A DNA stretch of 56,099 nt from Dyella sp. EPa41 (GCF_016586165.1 NZ_BCPR01000028.1:1-56099), one strand, 5' to 3'; positions 25,836 through 35,472 are shown, numbered from the stretch's first letter. Notes: a model not told the origin generated them from the letters alone. Program-made: numbers and translations.

Positions 25836-26825
25836 ATGCCCCATGTCCAGTCCCCGCTTCACTCCGGCTTCGGCGCCGCCTCCACCGCTCATGACGTCAT
25901 TGCCGGCGTCGATCTCTCCGGCAAGACCGCCATCGTGACGGGCGGCTATTCAGGCATCGGCGTGGAGACAACCCGTGCGCTGCTTGGCGCCGGCGCACGC
26001 GTCATCGTCCCCGTGCGCGACATGGCCAAGGCCGCGGCCAACCTCGATGGCATGGACGCCGAACTCGTCGACATGGACCTCGCCGACCCGGCCTCCATCG
26101 ATCGCATGGCATCCGACTTCCTTGCGTCGGGCGACGCGCTACACCTGCTGATCAACAGCGCCGGCATCATGGCCTGTCCACTCACGCGCGACGCCCGTGG
26201 TTTCGAGTTGCAGTTTGCGACCAATCACCTGGGACATTTCCAGCTCGCCGCCCGCCTCTGGCCGGCGCTCAAGCGCGCCCAGGGTGCTCGGGTCGTGTCG
26301 CTGTCTTCCCTGGGTCATCGCTACGCGGCGGTCGATTTCGATGACTGGAATTTCGAACGGCGCGAGTACGATCGCTGGGTGGCTTACGGCCAGTCCAAGA
26401 CCGCCAACGCGCTCTTTGCCCTGGCGCTGGACGAGCTGGGTGCATCGCATGGCGTGCATGCCTATTCCGTCCACCCGGGGCGCATCATCACCGACCTGGC
26501 GCGGCACATGAGTCGCGAAGAGTTGCAGCGGATAGGAGGCATCGACGATCAGGGGCGCCCCATCACCGACCTCAGCCGTGGCATGAAAAACACCGAGCAA
26601 GGCGCAGCCACCTCGATCTGGGCGGCGACGAGCCCCCTGCTGAATGACGTGGGCGGCGTTTACTGCGAAGACTGCGATGTTGCCGCCCTGGCGCCTGACG
26701 AAGAGGTCGCCGCCGCGGGTTCGGGCACGCTTTCGTCCGGCGTCCGCGGCTGGGCTACCGACCCTGTCGCGGCCCGCAAGCTGTGGGCATTGAGCGAACA
26801 ACTGACGGGCGTCTCGCTCGGCTGA
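25836..26825 (+). CDS. short-chain dehydrogenase/reductase
   Basis: 329-residue NAD(P)-dependent oxidoreductase of the SDR superfamily, close to the retinol-dehydrogenase-like subgroup. The cofactor loop T-G-G-Y-S-G-I-G is at about residues 35-42, N-S-A-G at 107-110, the catalytic Ser near 157, and Y-G-Q-S-K with Tyr184/Lys188. ATG 25836 is 10 nt after AGGA; another ATG three codons before lies on top of that site. Substrate unknown. Divergent from the AraC regulator, suggesting an inducible detoxification enzyme. Confidence 0.92.
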   Translation: MPHVQSPLHSGFGAASTAHDVIAGVDLSGKTAIVTGGYSGIGVETTRALLGAGARVIVPVRDMAKAAANLDGMDAELVDMDLADPASIDRMASDFLASGDALHLLINSAGIMACPLTRDARGFELQFATNHLGHFQLAARLWPALKRAQGARVVSLSSLGHRYAAVDFDDWNFERREYDRWVAYGQSKTANALFALALDELGASHGVHAYSVHPGRIITDLARHMSREELQRIGGIDDQGRPITDLSRGMKNTEQGAATSIWAATSPLLNDVGGVYCEDCDVAALAPDEEVAAAGSGTLSSGVRGWATDPVAARKLWALSEQLTGVSLG

Positions 26826-26892
26826 CAGTCAACGGCCACGCAGCAGTTTGTGCATGCGTCACGAGCGAAAGCCGCCGGCCAGCCCCGCCACC

Positions 26893-26931
26893 GGGGAGAG
26901 GTGCCCACAACGCGTGATGCCGCCTCTCCCC
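26893..26931. terminator. hairpin between convergent SDR and RND genes
   Basis: GGGGAGAGG (26893-26901) and CCTCTCCCC (26923-26931) form a perfect 9-bp stem with a 21-nt loop, between the SDR stop and the end of the RND pump gene. No T run on either side. Confidence 0.45.
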
Positions 26932-26944
26932 TGCAGCAGGGACC

Positions 26945-29900
26945 TCATACCTCCAGCCTGTCATCCGGACGTGCAACCAGGGTGTACAACACGGGCATGA
27001 GAAACACGCTGATCAACAGCCGCGTGAAGAGGCCACTGACAATCACCAGCGCGAACGGCTTCTGGGTATCCGTGCCGACGCCGGTGGCCAGCGCCGCGGG
27101 CAGCAGGCCCAGCGCGGCGACCAGGGCGGTCATCATGATCGGTCGCAGGCGCAGGATGGCGCCCTCCCGAATGGCTTCCGCAAGACCGGTGCCGCCACGT
27201 CGTAGCTCGTTGACGTAGGAAATGTAGACCACGGCCGTCTGCACCGACACGCCGAACAAGGCCAGGAAGCCGATGCCCGAAGATACCGAGAACGGCGTGC
27301 CGGTGATCCACAGCGCCACGATGCCACCCACCGGGGCGGACAGCAGCACGCCGAGCACCGTGATGAAGGGGAACTTGAAATTGCTGTACAGCGTGAACAG
27401 GAGCAGGAAGATCAACGCCAGCGTCAGCGGAAGGATGACGTTCAACTGCGCACGCGATGCCGTGTACTCGGTGTATTCGCCGCCCCAGTCCAGGCGGTAG
27501 CCCTGCGGCAGCTTGACCTTGTCGTTGACCTGCCTGATGGCATCTTCCACCGCACCGGCCAGGTCGCGCCCCTCCACGGAAAACTGCACGCCGATGTAGC
27601 GCGAGTTGTTCTCACGATAGATGAAAGACGCGCCGTTGATCTCGTGGATATCGGCAAACTCCTCGAGCGCGATCTGCTGTCCACCCGGCGTGGTCACCAG
27701 GATGTTCCTGATCTCTTCCGGGTTGTTGCGGTACTGCTCCTCGAGCCTGACGACGAGATCGAACTGCTTTTCGCCCTGCACCACCTGCGTGGCCACGTCG
27801 CCACCGATGGCCGTCTGGATGACGCCATTGATATCGGAAACGTTCAAGCCATAACGGGCGATCTTGGCGCGATCGATCCTGATGCTCAGGCTGGGCTGCC
27901 CAAGCTCCTGCACCAGGGTCACGTCGCGGATGCCACGCACGTTCTCCAGCACCTTCTTGATGCTCTTTCCCTTCTTTTCCAGCGTGTTCAGGTCGGAGCC
28001 GAAAACCTTGACGGCCAGCGCGCTCTTCAGGCCGGTTTCCGCCTCGTCCACCGCATCCTCGGCGGGCTGGGTATAGTTGAAGGTGATGCCCGGGAACGCC
28101 ATCAGCTTCTGGTTGATGGCCTTGATCAAGGCGCCCTTGTCGCGATACGCACCATGCCATTGCGAGTACGGCTTGAGGCCCACGTAGAACTCGACGTTGA
28201 AGAAGCCCGTGGAATCCGTGCCGTCGTCGGGCCGCCCCAGCTCCGAGGCCACCGTGGTCACCTCGGGAAAGGCGCGCAGCACCTCGCGCACCTTGGGCGT
28301 GATCTTCGACGCCTCCTCGAACGATATGGTGTAGGGCATGGTGGCACGCACCCACAACGCGCCCTCGTCCAACTGGGGCATGAACTCGGCGCCGATGCGC
28401 GGTATGAGCAGCAACGACAGGGCCAGCACCACGGAGGAGACGGCCGCCGTCATCCACGGGCGCGCGAGGCAGGCATCGAGGCCCTTGGCGTAAACCGACT
28501 TGATCGATTCGAAGATGCGGTTGCGCCGCTCCTGCACGCCCTTGCGCATGAACACGGCACAAAGCACCGGCAGCAGGGTCAGCGTGATCACCAGCGAACC
28601 GACCAGGGCAAAGATCATGGTGTCGGCCATCGGCTTGAACAGCGTGCCCGACGGACCGGACAGCACATAGATCGGCAGGAAGCTGACCACGATCACCGCG
28701 ACGGCATAGAACAGCGGCCGGTCCACCTCGGCCGCCGCGTCACGGATGACTTCCCTGACATGGATGGGCGAACCCCGGCGATCGGCCATCTGCCGGAAGA
28801 TGTTCTCGACCATGACCACGGCGGCATCCACGAGAATGCCGAAGTCGATCGCGCCGATCGACAACAGGTTGGCCGAGGCGCCCTGCAGGTCCAGGCAGAT
28901 GAAGGCGAACATCAGCGCCAGCGGAATGGTGGTGGCGACGATCAGGCCCGCGCGAAAGTCGTAGAGAAAGAAGATCAGGACCACCACGACCAGCAACATG
29001 CCGCGAAGCAGGTTGTCTTCGACGACCTTGGTGGTCAGCGTGACCAGGTCGGTGCGATCGTAGAACGGCACGACCTTGACGTCCTTGGGAAGAATCTCGT
29101 CGTTGAGCTCCCGGGTTTTCGCTTCCACCCGCTTCAGGACGTCCTGGGTCTTCTCGCCCGCCCGCAACAGGATCACGCCTTCCACGGCGTCGTCCTGCTT
29201 TTCATAGCCGAACTCGCCCAGGCGGGGCGCAATGCCGATGACGACGCGGCCCAGGTCTTTCACCAGCACGGGAACGCCGTCGTGCACGGCAACCACCACG
29301 TTGCCGATGTCTTCCAGCGTCTCCACGCGCCCGGCCCCACGCACGTAGTAGAACTGCCCGCCCTGCGAATAGAAGCCTCCGCCGGCGTTGGCGTTGTTGG
29401 CGCCGAGCGCCGCTTCCACTTGTACCGCCGACAGTCCGAGCGAGGCGATCTTGGTCTGGTCGAGCAGCACCTGGTATTGCATGGTGCCGCCACCGAACCC
29501 GGAATCGTCCGCCACGCCAGGCACGGCCCTGTACTGGGGCTCCACCGTCCAGTCCTCGATCGTCTTGAGGTCCATCGGCGAGCGGTCCGTGCTCTGCAGG
29601 ACATAGCGATAGATCAGGCCCGACGGTGCGGACTGCGGCGACACCGACGGCGTAACGCCAGTCGGCAGGCTCAGGTCGCCCAGCCGGTTGAACACCTCTT
29701 GCCGGGCGAAGTTGTAGTCCGTGCCGGTCTGGTACGTGAGAACGACGTCGGACAATCCGTAAAGCGAAATGGAGCGCATCGCGGTGGTCTTGGGCACGCC
29801 GTTCATGCCCAGCTCCACCGGCACGGTAATCAGCCGCTCCACTTCCTCGGCGGCATGTCCGGGCCACTGCGTGATGATTTCCACGATGGGAGGCGAGAGA

Positions 29901-30070
29901 TCCGGATAGGCGTCCACCGGCAAGCGCCGCAACGAGTGCGCGCCGGCACCGATCAACAGCATGGTCATGAGCAGCACGAGGAAAGGCTGGCCCAATGACG
30001 CGGACACGACGCGGTTCATGATCGACGCCGTGCGCGACGGCGAGACGGAGGGAGGGAACTGCTCGCTCAT
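26945..30070 (-). CDS. CzcA-type heavy-metal RND efflux pump
   Basis: 1041-residue inner-membrane RND transporter of the heavy-metal (HME) family. It has two repeats of one helix, a large periplasmic domain and five more helices. The TM4 proton-relay motif is I-D-F-G-I-L-V-D-A-A-V-V-M-V-E-N, the D-F-G-x-x-V-D form seen in divalent-cation (Co/Zn/Cd/Ni) pumps rather than the copper form of CusA. R-P-I-M-M-T-A-L-V-A-A-L-G-L-L-P-A-A stands in the second half. The ATG overlaps the adaptor stop by ATGA. The likely substrate is Zn/Co/Cd or Ni, but this is inference. No metal sensor genes are adjacent. Confidence 0.95.
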   Translation of the reverse strand: MSEQFPPSVSPSRTASIMNRVVSASLGQPFLVLLMTMLLIGAGAHSLRRLPVDAYPDLSPPIVEIITQWPGHAAEEVERLITVPVELGMNGVPKTTAMRSISLYGLSDVVLTYQTGTDYNFARQEVFNRLGDLSLPTGVTPSVSPQSAPSGLIYRYVLQSTDRSPMDLKTIEDWTVEPQYRAVPGVADDSGFGGGTMQYQVLLDQTKIASLGLSAVQVEAALGANNANAGGGFYSQGGQFYYVRGAGRVETLEDIGNVVVAVHDGVPVLVKDLGRVVIGIAPRLGEFGYEKQDDAVEGVILLRAGEKTQDVLKRVEAKTRELNDEILPKDVKVVPFYDRTDLVTLTTKVVEDNLLRGMLLVVVVLIFFLYDFRAGLIVATTIPLALMFAFICLDLQGASANLLSIGAIDFGILVDAAVVMVENIFRQMADRRGSPIHVREVIRDAAAEVDRPLFYAVAVIVVSFLPIYVLSGPSGTLFKPMADTMIFALVGSLVITLTLLPVLCAVFMRKGVQERRNRIFESIKSVYAKGLDACLARPWMTAAVSSVVLALSLLLIPRIGAEFMPQLDEGALWVRATMPYTISFEEASKITPKVREVLRAFPEVTTVASELGRPDDGTDSTGFFNVEFYVGLKPYSQWHGAYRDKGALIKAINQKLMAFPGITFNYTQPAEDAVDEAETGLKSALAVKVFGSDLNTLEKKGKSIKKVLENVRGIRDVTLVQELGQPSLSIRIDRAKIARYGLNVSDINGVIQTAIGGDVATQVVQGEKQFDLVVRLEEQYRNNPEEIRNILVTTPGGQQIALEEFADIHEINGASFIYRENNSRYIGVQFSVEGRDLAGAVEDAIRQVNDKVKLPQGYRLDWGGEYTEYTASRAQLNVILPLTLALIFLLLFTLYSNFKFPFITVLGVLLSAPVGGIVALWITGTPFSVSSGIGFLALFGVSVQTAVVYISYVNELRRGGTGLAEAIREGAILRLRPIMMTALVAALGLLPAALATGVGTDTQKPFALVIVSGLFTRLLISVFLMPVLYTLVARPDDRLEV

Positions 30071-31257
30071 TGGTTTTGCATGAACTGGACGAAGATGCCG
30101 CCATCAACCACGACCTGTTCGCCAGGCTGCAGGCCGGCGGGGATGTCGAATTGGTCGCCGACGCGATGACCCACGGTCACCGGGCGTCGCGCAAAGCTTC
30201 CGTCGTGCTGCACGACATAGACAAAGGGCAGGTTCTCGTCGTCGCGGAGCAGCGCCGACACCGGCACCAGGAGTCCCTTGGATGCCTCGCGCGATTGAAT
30301 CCTCACGCTGACGTACGCCTGCTTCTTCAACAGGCCTTGCGGGTTGTCCACGACGACGCGTGCCGGCACCAGCCGGGTATCGGGATTGACCAGGGCGGAA
30401 AGCTTGGTGACCGTGCCGGCAAGGCGTTGGGACTCGACGCCCGTCATGACCTCGGCGGAGTCGCCCGGCTTCACCGATGCCAGGTCGGAGTCCGCAATCT
30501 GCGCCATCACCCAGACGTGTGACAGGTCCGCCACGGTAAAACAAGGCGTGCTGCCCGCCTGGAGCAACTGCCCGGGCGTGATCTGCCGATCCACCACGGT
30601 GCCGGCGGTGGGTGAACGGATGACGCCACTGATGGGCGCGATGGGCCTGCCCTGCTCGATGGCCTTGATGACCTTCGGATCGACATTCAACGAGACCAGC
30701 GTTTTCAGCGCGGCGTCGACATCGGCATCCGCATTGGCGGCATCGGCCTGCGCCTGGTCCTCCTCGCGCCTGGCCACGCCTTGATGCTCGACCAGGTCTT
30801 TTTCCAGGTCGGCAAGCCGACGGGCGGTATGCGCCGTGGTCAACGCCTTGCGATAGGTGGTGACTGCCGTGGCGTAATCGGGCGAGTCCACCAGGGCGAG
30901 CGCATCGCCTTGCTTGACATGGTCGCCGATGTCGACCAATAGCCGGGAAACCGGACCGGACATCGGCGCCAGCACGGCAGTCGCCTGATCGTTGTTGAAG
31001 TCGACGGAACCCGTCGCCTCTACCGTCCGGTGATAAGTGGCGTAGGCGACCGTATAGACGTGGATATGCTTGCGCTGGTCCGGCGTCAGCGTCACGTTGG
31101 CCGGCGTTACCGAAGCCGCCGGCGCATCCTGCCCCGTCTTGCCCGAACAACCGGCCATGCCCCATGCCGCCACCAGCAGGGTCGCCATGAGAAAGCCCTG
31201 CATACCTGGTTGCCTGCACCGCTTCCGCAGCGCTCCATCCAACGCACTATTTTTCAT
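30067..31257 (-). CDS. CzcB-type RND periplasmic adaptor lipoprotein
   Basis: 396-residue membrane-fusion protein linking the RND pump to the outer-membrane channel. Signal and lipobox M-A-G-C (Cys about residue 37) predict lipid anchoring. The barrel-sandwich halves are around M-S-G-P-V-S-R-L-L-V-D-I-G-D-H-V-K-Q-G-D and S-P-T-A-G-T-V-V-D-R-Q, flanking an alpha-hairpin (about residues 120-190) rich in Ala/Asp/Lys. It lacks the long His-rich N-terminal domain of some CzcB proteins. It overlaps the upstream outer-membrane gene by 11 bp and the pump gene by 4 bp. Confidence 0.93.
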   Translation of the reverse strand: MKNSALDGALRKRCRQPGMQGFLMATLLVAAWGMAGCSGKTGQDAPAASVTPANVTLTPDQRKHIHVYTVAYATYHRTVEATGSVDFNNDQATAVLAPMSGPVSRLLVDIGDHVKQGDALALVDSPDYATAVTTYRKALTTAHTARRLADLEKDLVEHQGVARREEDQAQADAANADADVDAALKTLVSLNVDPKVIKAIEQGRPIAPISGVIRSPTAGTVVDRQITPGQLLQAGSTPCFTVADLSHVWVMAQIADSDLASVKPGDSAEVMTGVESQRLAGTVTKLSALVNPDTRLVPARVVVDNPQGLLKKQAYVSVRIQSREASKGLLVPVSALLRDDENLPFVYVVQHDGSFARRPVTVGHRVGDQFDIPAGLQPGEQVVVDGGIFVQFMQNQ

Positions 31258-32761
31258 TTTTATCCTGGGCTAGATCTGCGCGATTCCACCATCCGCCACC
31301 CAGCGCCTGGAACAGCGCCGCCGTGTCGGCATAGCGGCTGGCCTGGGCCAGCACCAGATTGATTCGCGCCTGCTGATAGGACTGCTCCGCACTCAGCAAC
31401 GACAGATAGCTGGCGTAGCCGGACTGCCACTGTCGTTGCGACAAATCCAATGTGCGCTTGGCGGCTTCGACGGCGGTCGCCGCGGCCTTGAGGCCCGCTG
31501 CATCCTGGTCCAGCGCCACCAGCGAGTCGGCCACGTTCTGAAAGGCACCCATCACCGTGCTGCGGTACTGCTCCGCCGCTTCCACATAGGCCGCCTTCGC
31601 GGCACGTTCCTGGTGCATCAACGTGCCGCCCTGGAAGATCGGCGCGGTGAGGTCGGCCCCGATGCCCCAGAAGCCCGTGCCCGACTTGAACAGCTGGTCC
31701 ATGGCCAACGCCGTGCTGCCCGTGTTGGCACTCAGCACGATATTGGGCAGGCGGTTGGCGACGGCGACGCCGATCTGCGCACTGGCCGCATGCATGTTGG
31801 CCTCGGCCTGCAGCACGTCGGGGCGCTGCGCCACCAGCGCTGATGGGAGGCTTACCGGAAGCTCCCGCGGCAACTGTAGCGTTGCCAGGTCGAACGATGG
31901 CTCCGGCGCCTCGCTCGGGTACCGCCCGACCAGCACGGCAAGCAGATCGCGTTGCTGCGCCAACTGCTTGAGCAACGGCGGCAGTGTCGCGCTGGTCTGG
32001 GCAAGCTGCGATTCCTGCGCCGCCAGGTCGAGCCCGCTGGCATAACCCTTGGCGGCTTGCTCGCGCAGGATCTGCACCATGTGCGTGTTGATGTCGACCA
32101 GCTCGCGCGTCGCATCCACCTGCGCCTGCAGGGAAGCCAGCTGCACGGCAGCGGCCACCACGTTGGTGCTCAAGGTGACTTGCGTTGCGATCATTTGGAA
32201 CCGCACGGCCTGTTCCTGCGCTTTTGCCGACTCCACCGTCCGGCGGTTCAGGCCGAAGATGTCGGGCGCATAAGAGACGCTGACCTGCGGAGTGAACAGG
32301 TTGTACAGAAAGGCGCTGGAATTGGGCGTCGGCGAGATCGCCTCGGATTGCTTCTGGCGGCTGGCGGAAAAACTGGCCACCACGCTCGGGTAATAGCTGC
32401 CGCGTTGTGCCAGCGCATTTTCCCTTGCCACCGACAAGGCGGCCTGCGCGGCCTTGAGGTCATGGTTGTTGGCAAGCGACTGCTCGATCAGGTCATTGAG
32501 CGGCCGCGAGTGAAACAGTGTCCACCAATCCCCGGGGATGTCGCCGCCTGGCGCGAAGTGCTGCGCATCGCCACCCGATACGTTCTCCGTCGCCACCGTG
32601 GTGCTCGCCGGATGCGCGACATAGCCGCTGACATCGGGCGCGGCGGGACGCTTGAAGTCGGGGCCTACGGCGCAACCGGCCAACAGCGACGAGGCAAGGA
32701 TCGCGACTAGGCAGCATCGACCACGAGCCAACCGCCCATACGCGTACCACGAAACAGACAT
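31247..32761 (-). CDS. RND outer-membrane efflux lipoprotein (NodT/OprM-like)
   Basis: 504-residue outer-membrane factor, first gene of the efflux operon. Lipobox L-L-A-G-C-A-V-G-P-D-F (Cys about residue 29-30) is the classical start of mature NodT/OprM lipoproteins. Two TolC-type repeats of coiled-coil helices follow, with A-Q-R-P-D-V-L-Q-A-E in the second, the usual family block. It is OprM-like rather than CzcC-like, so the tripartite pump pairs a drug-type outer channel with a metal-type pump. ATG 32761 is chosen because the signal then has normal length; GAGAGG is 10 nt upstream. Confidence 0.92.
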   Translation of the reverse strand: MSVSWYAYGRLARGRCCLVAILASSLLAGCAVGPDFKRPAAPDVSGYVAHPASTTVATENVSGGDAQHFAPGGDIPGDWWTLFHSRPLNDLIEQSLANNHDLKAAQAALSVARENALAQRGSYYPSVVASFSASRQKQSEAISPTPNSSAFLYNLFTPQVSVSYAPDIFGLNRRTVESAKAQEQAVRFQMIATQVTLSTNVVAAAVQLASLQAQVDATRELVDINTHMVQILREQAAKGYASGLDLAAQESQLAQTSATLPPLLKQLAQQRDLLAVLVGRYPSEAPEPSFDLATLQLPRELPVSLPSALVAQRPDVLQAEANMHAASAQIGVAVANRLPNIVLSANTGSTALAMDQLFKSGTGFWGIGADLTAPIFQGGTLMHQERAAKAAYVEAAEQYRSTVMGAFQNVADSLVALDQDAAGLKAAATAVEAAKRTLDLSQRQWQSGYASYLSLLSAEQSYQQARINLVLAQASRYADTAALFQALGGGWWNRADLAQDKNEK

Positions 32762-33019
32762 GACCAGAACGCCTCTCCACCGAACCTGATCCCGAGTGGC
32801 GCTGGCGTGGCGCTCCATCTTCGCGCCCGGTCCCACTCTCCCCGCGGACATATAACACAGGCGTGACAATCCTCCTCAACGCTTCCGGCGAAAGTTCTCG
32901 CGACCGGCTCGCGCCTGCGACACGCCCTTCATCCGTCCAGGGAGTCATCCGCGGCACGACGGCAGGTTTCGCCACCACCTCGGCATGGCAAGCCGCGGCG
33001 GCAGGGGCCGCGTCAGGCG

Positions 33020-33394
33020 TTACTGCTGAGTGCGCACATTGTCGAGAAACCGTACGCCCGTCGCAGAGAGATTGTAGATGCGGGTTTCCAGGTAGCTCGA
33101 ATGTTTCTCTTCGATATCGATGACGGCGTCGGCGCCGGAGAGGCATGCCTGTCTTTTCAGCTCGCCGCGCGCCGAGTAAAAATCGGAATCCACGAAGAAG
33201 GTCTTTTCCAGATGGACGTTCAAGCGTGATATGGCGGCGTATGGCCGGTCGGGCGAGCCGTCCTTGAAGACCACGACATCGCAATGCCCGGATCGCGCGG
33301 GATAGCGTTCGCCCAACGGTCGATAGTTGCCCGTGGTCGCCGCGCAGCCGCACAGGCCAAGAGCGAGGAAGACCAGACCCCGTGCCTGTTTCAT
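33020..33394 (-). CDS. small lipoprotein of unknown function
   Basis: 124-residue predicted lipoprotein: M-K-Q-A-R then a hydrophobic core and lipobox L-C-G-C at about residues 14-17. The mature part contains H-C-D-V-V-V-F-K-D-G-S-P-D-R-P-Y and C-L-S-G-A-D-A-V-I-D-I-E-E-K, a pattern seen in small YbjQ/Rcs-like surface lipoproteins, but I do not assign a family. Excellent ribosome site (GGGGGAG) before ATG 33394. Last of three tandem small exported proteins on this strand. Confidence 0.78.
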   Translation of the reverse strand: MKQARGLVFLALGLCGCAATTGNYRPLGERYPARSGHCDVVVFKDGSPDRPYAAISRLNVHLEKTFFVDSDFYSARGELKRQACLSGADAVIDIEEKHSSYLETRIYNLSATGVRFLDNVRTQQ

Positions 33395-33424
33395 GATCTC
33401 CCCCGCGCCACGGGTCAACTGAAG

Positions 33425-33823
33425 TTACTGGTGCGCGCCGATGCTCTTGTCCATCTCGGCGATGATTTCCTTGTCCCAGTTCTTCTGGCCGGCCATGCCC
33501 GCAAACGACTTGGCCGTGCTGACCTTGACCGCGGTCTTGTCGCTGGACAGCGATGCCAGCCAGACGCCGGCAGATTCGCCACCCGACCCGACGACCAGCC
33601 CCATCTTGTGCGGCCGGGCCCCCTCGACATACTCCGCGTCGGACTTGCTGATGACAAAGCCGTTGGCCTGCAAGGCGTCGACAGCCGCCTTCTGGACCGT
33701 CGCCTCCGGCTTGTTGAAGACGACGCTGGGCACGCCGTCCCCCGGCCGGGTGGGCGTCGCCGAACAACCGGCAAGGATCAGCATGCAACCGGCGATCGCG
33801 AACTTTGCTGCCGTACTCTTCAT
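33425..33823 (-). CDS. small lipoprotein of unknown function
   Basis: 132 residues with signal and lipobox L-A-G-C (Cys about residue 20). The mature part has N-K-P-E-A-T-V-Q-K-A-A-V-D-A-L-Q-A-N-G-F-V-I-S-K-S-D, suggesting a compact alpha/beta domain found in exported hypothetical proteins. GGGGAG 9 nt before ATG 33823. It sits 30 bp upstream of the next lipoprotein gene and 71 bp downstream of the secreted protein at 33895, so the three may form one transcript. Function unknown. Confidence 0.8.
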   Translation of the reverse strand: MKSTAAKFAIAGCMLILAGCSATPTRPGDGVPSVVFNKPEATVQKAAVDALQANGFVISKSDAEYVEGARPHKMGLVVGSGGESAGVWLASLSSDKTAVKVSTAKSFAGMAGQKNWDKEIIAEMDKSIGAHQ

Positions 33824-33894
33824 CACGAACGACTCCCCTGTCTTGAGTTGACGAGACTGCCCGGTACTCCAACCCTCACGCACGCATGCGCGAC

Positions 33895-34269
33895 TCACTT
33901 GCTGGAAGCCGCATTGGCCTCCGAAACCAGCGCCGCCACGGCGCTCTCGTTCATGGCATTGAGCTCCTGGTACGCCGCGTCGGTGACCCGCTTGTCGCCC
34001 TGGCCCTCGCCATGCAGGCTGTAGCCATCCTCGTCGGCGATGAACGAAAAGTGGAAGCGCACCGCCTTGTTCGAAGGTGCCGATACGATGCGGACAGACT
34101 TGCTGTCCTCGCAGCCATAGACGAGCCACGCCGATTTTCCGAACTGCTTGGGCACCGGCCCGATGTTGCATTTCATCTTCGATTCGGTGGCGCAAGCGCT
34201 ACCCGCGAAGACGCCGATGGAAGCAAGCAGAAGGCCGCCATACGCCAGGCGGCGAACAAGTACGTTCAT
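33895..34269 (-). CDS. small secreted protein of unknown function
   Basis: 124 residues with a cleavable signal (hydrophobic core, cleavage near A-C-A-T at about residue 27). The mature part contains two cysteines (K-C-N-I-G and Y-G-C-E-D) that could form a disulfide in the periplasm, and ends in an Ala-rich helix. GGGGAA precedes ATG 34269. First of the three-gene run of small exported proteins. I do not recognise a domain. Confidence 0.78.
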   Translation of the reverse strand: MNVLVRRLAYGGLLLASIGVFAGSACATESKMKCNIGPVPKQFGKSAWLVYGCEDSKSVRIVSAPSNKAVRFHFSFIADEDGYSLHGEGQGDKRVTDAAYQELNAMNESAVAALVSEANAASSK

Positions 34270-34700
34270 GGTTCCCCTTGAAATGTCGTGTCCGGATACC
34301 CGCTTCGCATCGGAAGCGCCGATCCGGCTGCCTTGGACAAAGGATCGATGGCTTTCAGGATCGGAGGCTGCGGCAAGCCCGACGACATGCGCGACCGTGG
34401 CGCGGGCCGTGCTCGCCATCGACACGGGGCATCCCGCGCGTCTTTGGCGCCAGACCCCGTGGCCTTCCCAATACCGAAGCTTGCATGCGTCCCCCCGGAC
34501 CATCCGCGCGTTGCGCGCGGCGCCGACACTTCTATCCGGGGCGCAGGAGGCTGTCAATGCAAGCGCCGGCGACGCAAGTTCTTGCGCATCGATCGATGCG
34601 CGGCCATGGCGATCGCGTGTGCCGCCGACCTGGCCGCGCCAACATCACGTTGCGGCTGGCAAGCCCGGCGCCGGCCGCACGATACGAACGACAGGGCTAG
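34270..34700. other. 431-bp gap, no gene supported
   Basis: Open frames occur on both strands but none has a ribosome site or protein-like composition. The 5' region of the small exported protein run lies here. Confidence 0.4.
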
Positions 34701-35048
34701 CTATTCCGCCTCGACCTTGAGCAGCCGGGCACGACTCACATTGCCGCGTGCGAGGGCGTGGAATTTCCAGGTCTGCCCTGGCTTGAGGTTGTGCACCTGG
34801 TCGCTGGCGCGGCCGATCGCACGCCCCTTGGCGTCATACAGGCGAAAACTGACCTTGGCGGTATGCACGCGCACACGGCCCGTGTTGGACAGCGTGCCCA
34901 CCACCTTGTTGCGTCCGGGCTTTACGTCGCGCTCGACGCGGTACGGCCCGACATGCACGGCATGCGTCAGTGATTTGCCGGCCCATGCGGCGGGTGATGC
35001 GAGGCCGCACGCGAGCGCGGCAAACAGAAGGATGTTGCGGAGATTCAT
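34701..35048 (-). CDS. exported FxLYD-domain protein
   Basis: 115 residues with a signal peptide (M-N-L-R-N then a hydrophobic core, cleavage near A-W-A-G). The mature domain contains V-V-G-T-L-S-N-T-G-R, then V-S-F-R-L-Y-D-A-K-G and L-K-P-G-Q-T-W-K-F, the FxLYD beta-sandwich pattern. Such domains are small periplasmic or surface modules with no known activity. Single gene. Confidence 0.82.
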   Translation of the reverse strand: MNLRNILLFAALACGLASPAAWAGKSLTHAVHVGPYRVERDVKPGRNKVVGTLSNTGRVRVHTAKVSFRLYDAKGRAIGRASDQVHNLKPGQTWKFHALARGNVSRARLLKVEAE

Positions 35049-35271
35049 CGAGTGATTCGCGAGGCAGCGGTTTTCAGGGCCGGCAAGCTTAACCGGGTTC
35101 GCGGCACTCTCGCCCAGCGGTGTCTCAATTCCTGGGATCGGACCCGCCATGCGAGGGCCCCGGCCCGGCCGCGGTCGCGATCACGCCTGCACCGCGTCCA
35201 TGGCGCTGCATCGAAGCCCGCGATTCACGGGCGACCGCGAGCCAACACAGCCGCGAGTGCGCCTCACCCGA

Positions 35272-35472
35272 TCAGCCTGCCATCACCCGCTTCAACGCCA
35301 CCTGCTTCGTCTTCAGCAGAAACAGCTCGAAGAACGCCGCATGCATCGCGCGATCGCCAGCTTCCCAGCGTTGCCATGTACGCAGGTCCACATGAACCGT
35401 CGCAGCGGCCTCGGCTTGCGAAAGGCGCGCCGCTGCCCGGGCCTTGGCGATCCGAACGGCGCCCGGCGTCAA
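35272..35472 (-). CDS. XRE-type helix-turn-helix protein
   Basis: 66-residue DNA-binding protein: R-I-A-K-A-R-A-A-A-R-L-S-Q-A-E-A-A-A-T-V-H with the recognition part L-R-T-W-Q-R-W-E-A-G-D-R-A-M-H, then F-F-E-L-F-L-L-K-T-K. This matches the small XRE proteins common in Xanthomonas-type genomes and their mobile elements. Start TTG 35472 overlaps the preceding stop (TTGA), implying coupling with the 62-residue gene upstream; the next in-frame Met is far inside. The pair could be a regulator or an antitoxin-like unit. Confidence 0.7.
   Translation of the reverse strand: MTPGAVRIAKARAAARLSQAEAAATVHVDLRTWQRWEAGDRAMHAAFFELFLLKTKQVALKRVMAG

Noticed and set aside
27644-29998. A 784-codon plus-strand frame antisense to the CzcA-type pump
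   Set aside because: Composition is typical for antisense translation (His, Gln, Asp-rich), and the pump on the other strand is unmistakable.
35088-35110. A short GGGTTCG-like string resembling a tRNA T-arm
   Set aside because: No matching acceptor stem, anticodon arm or CCA end nearby.
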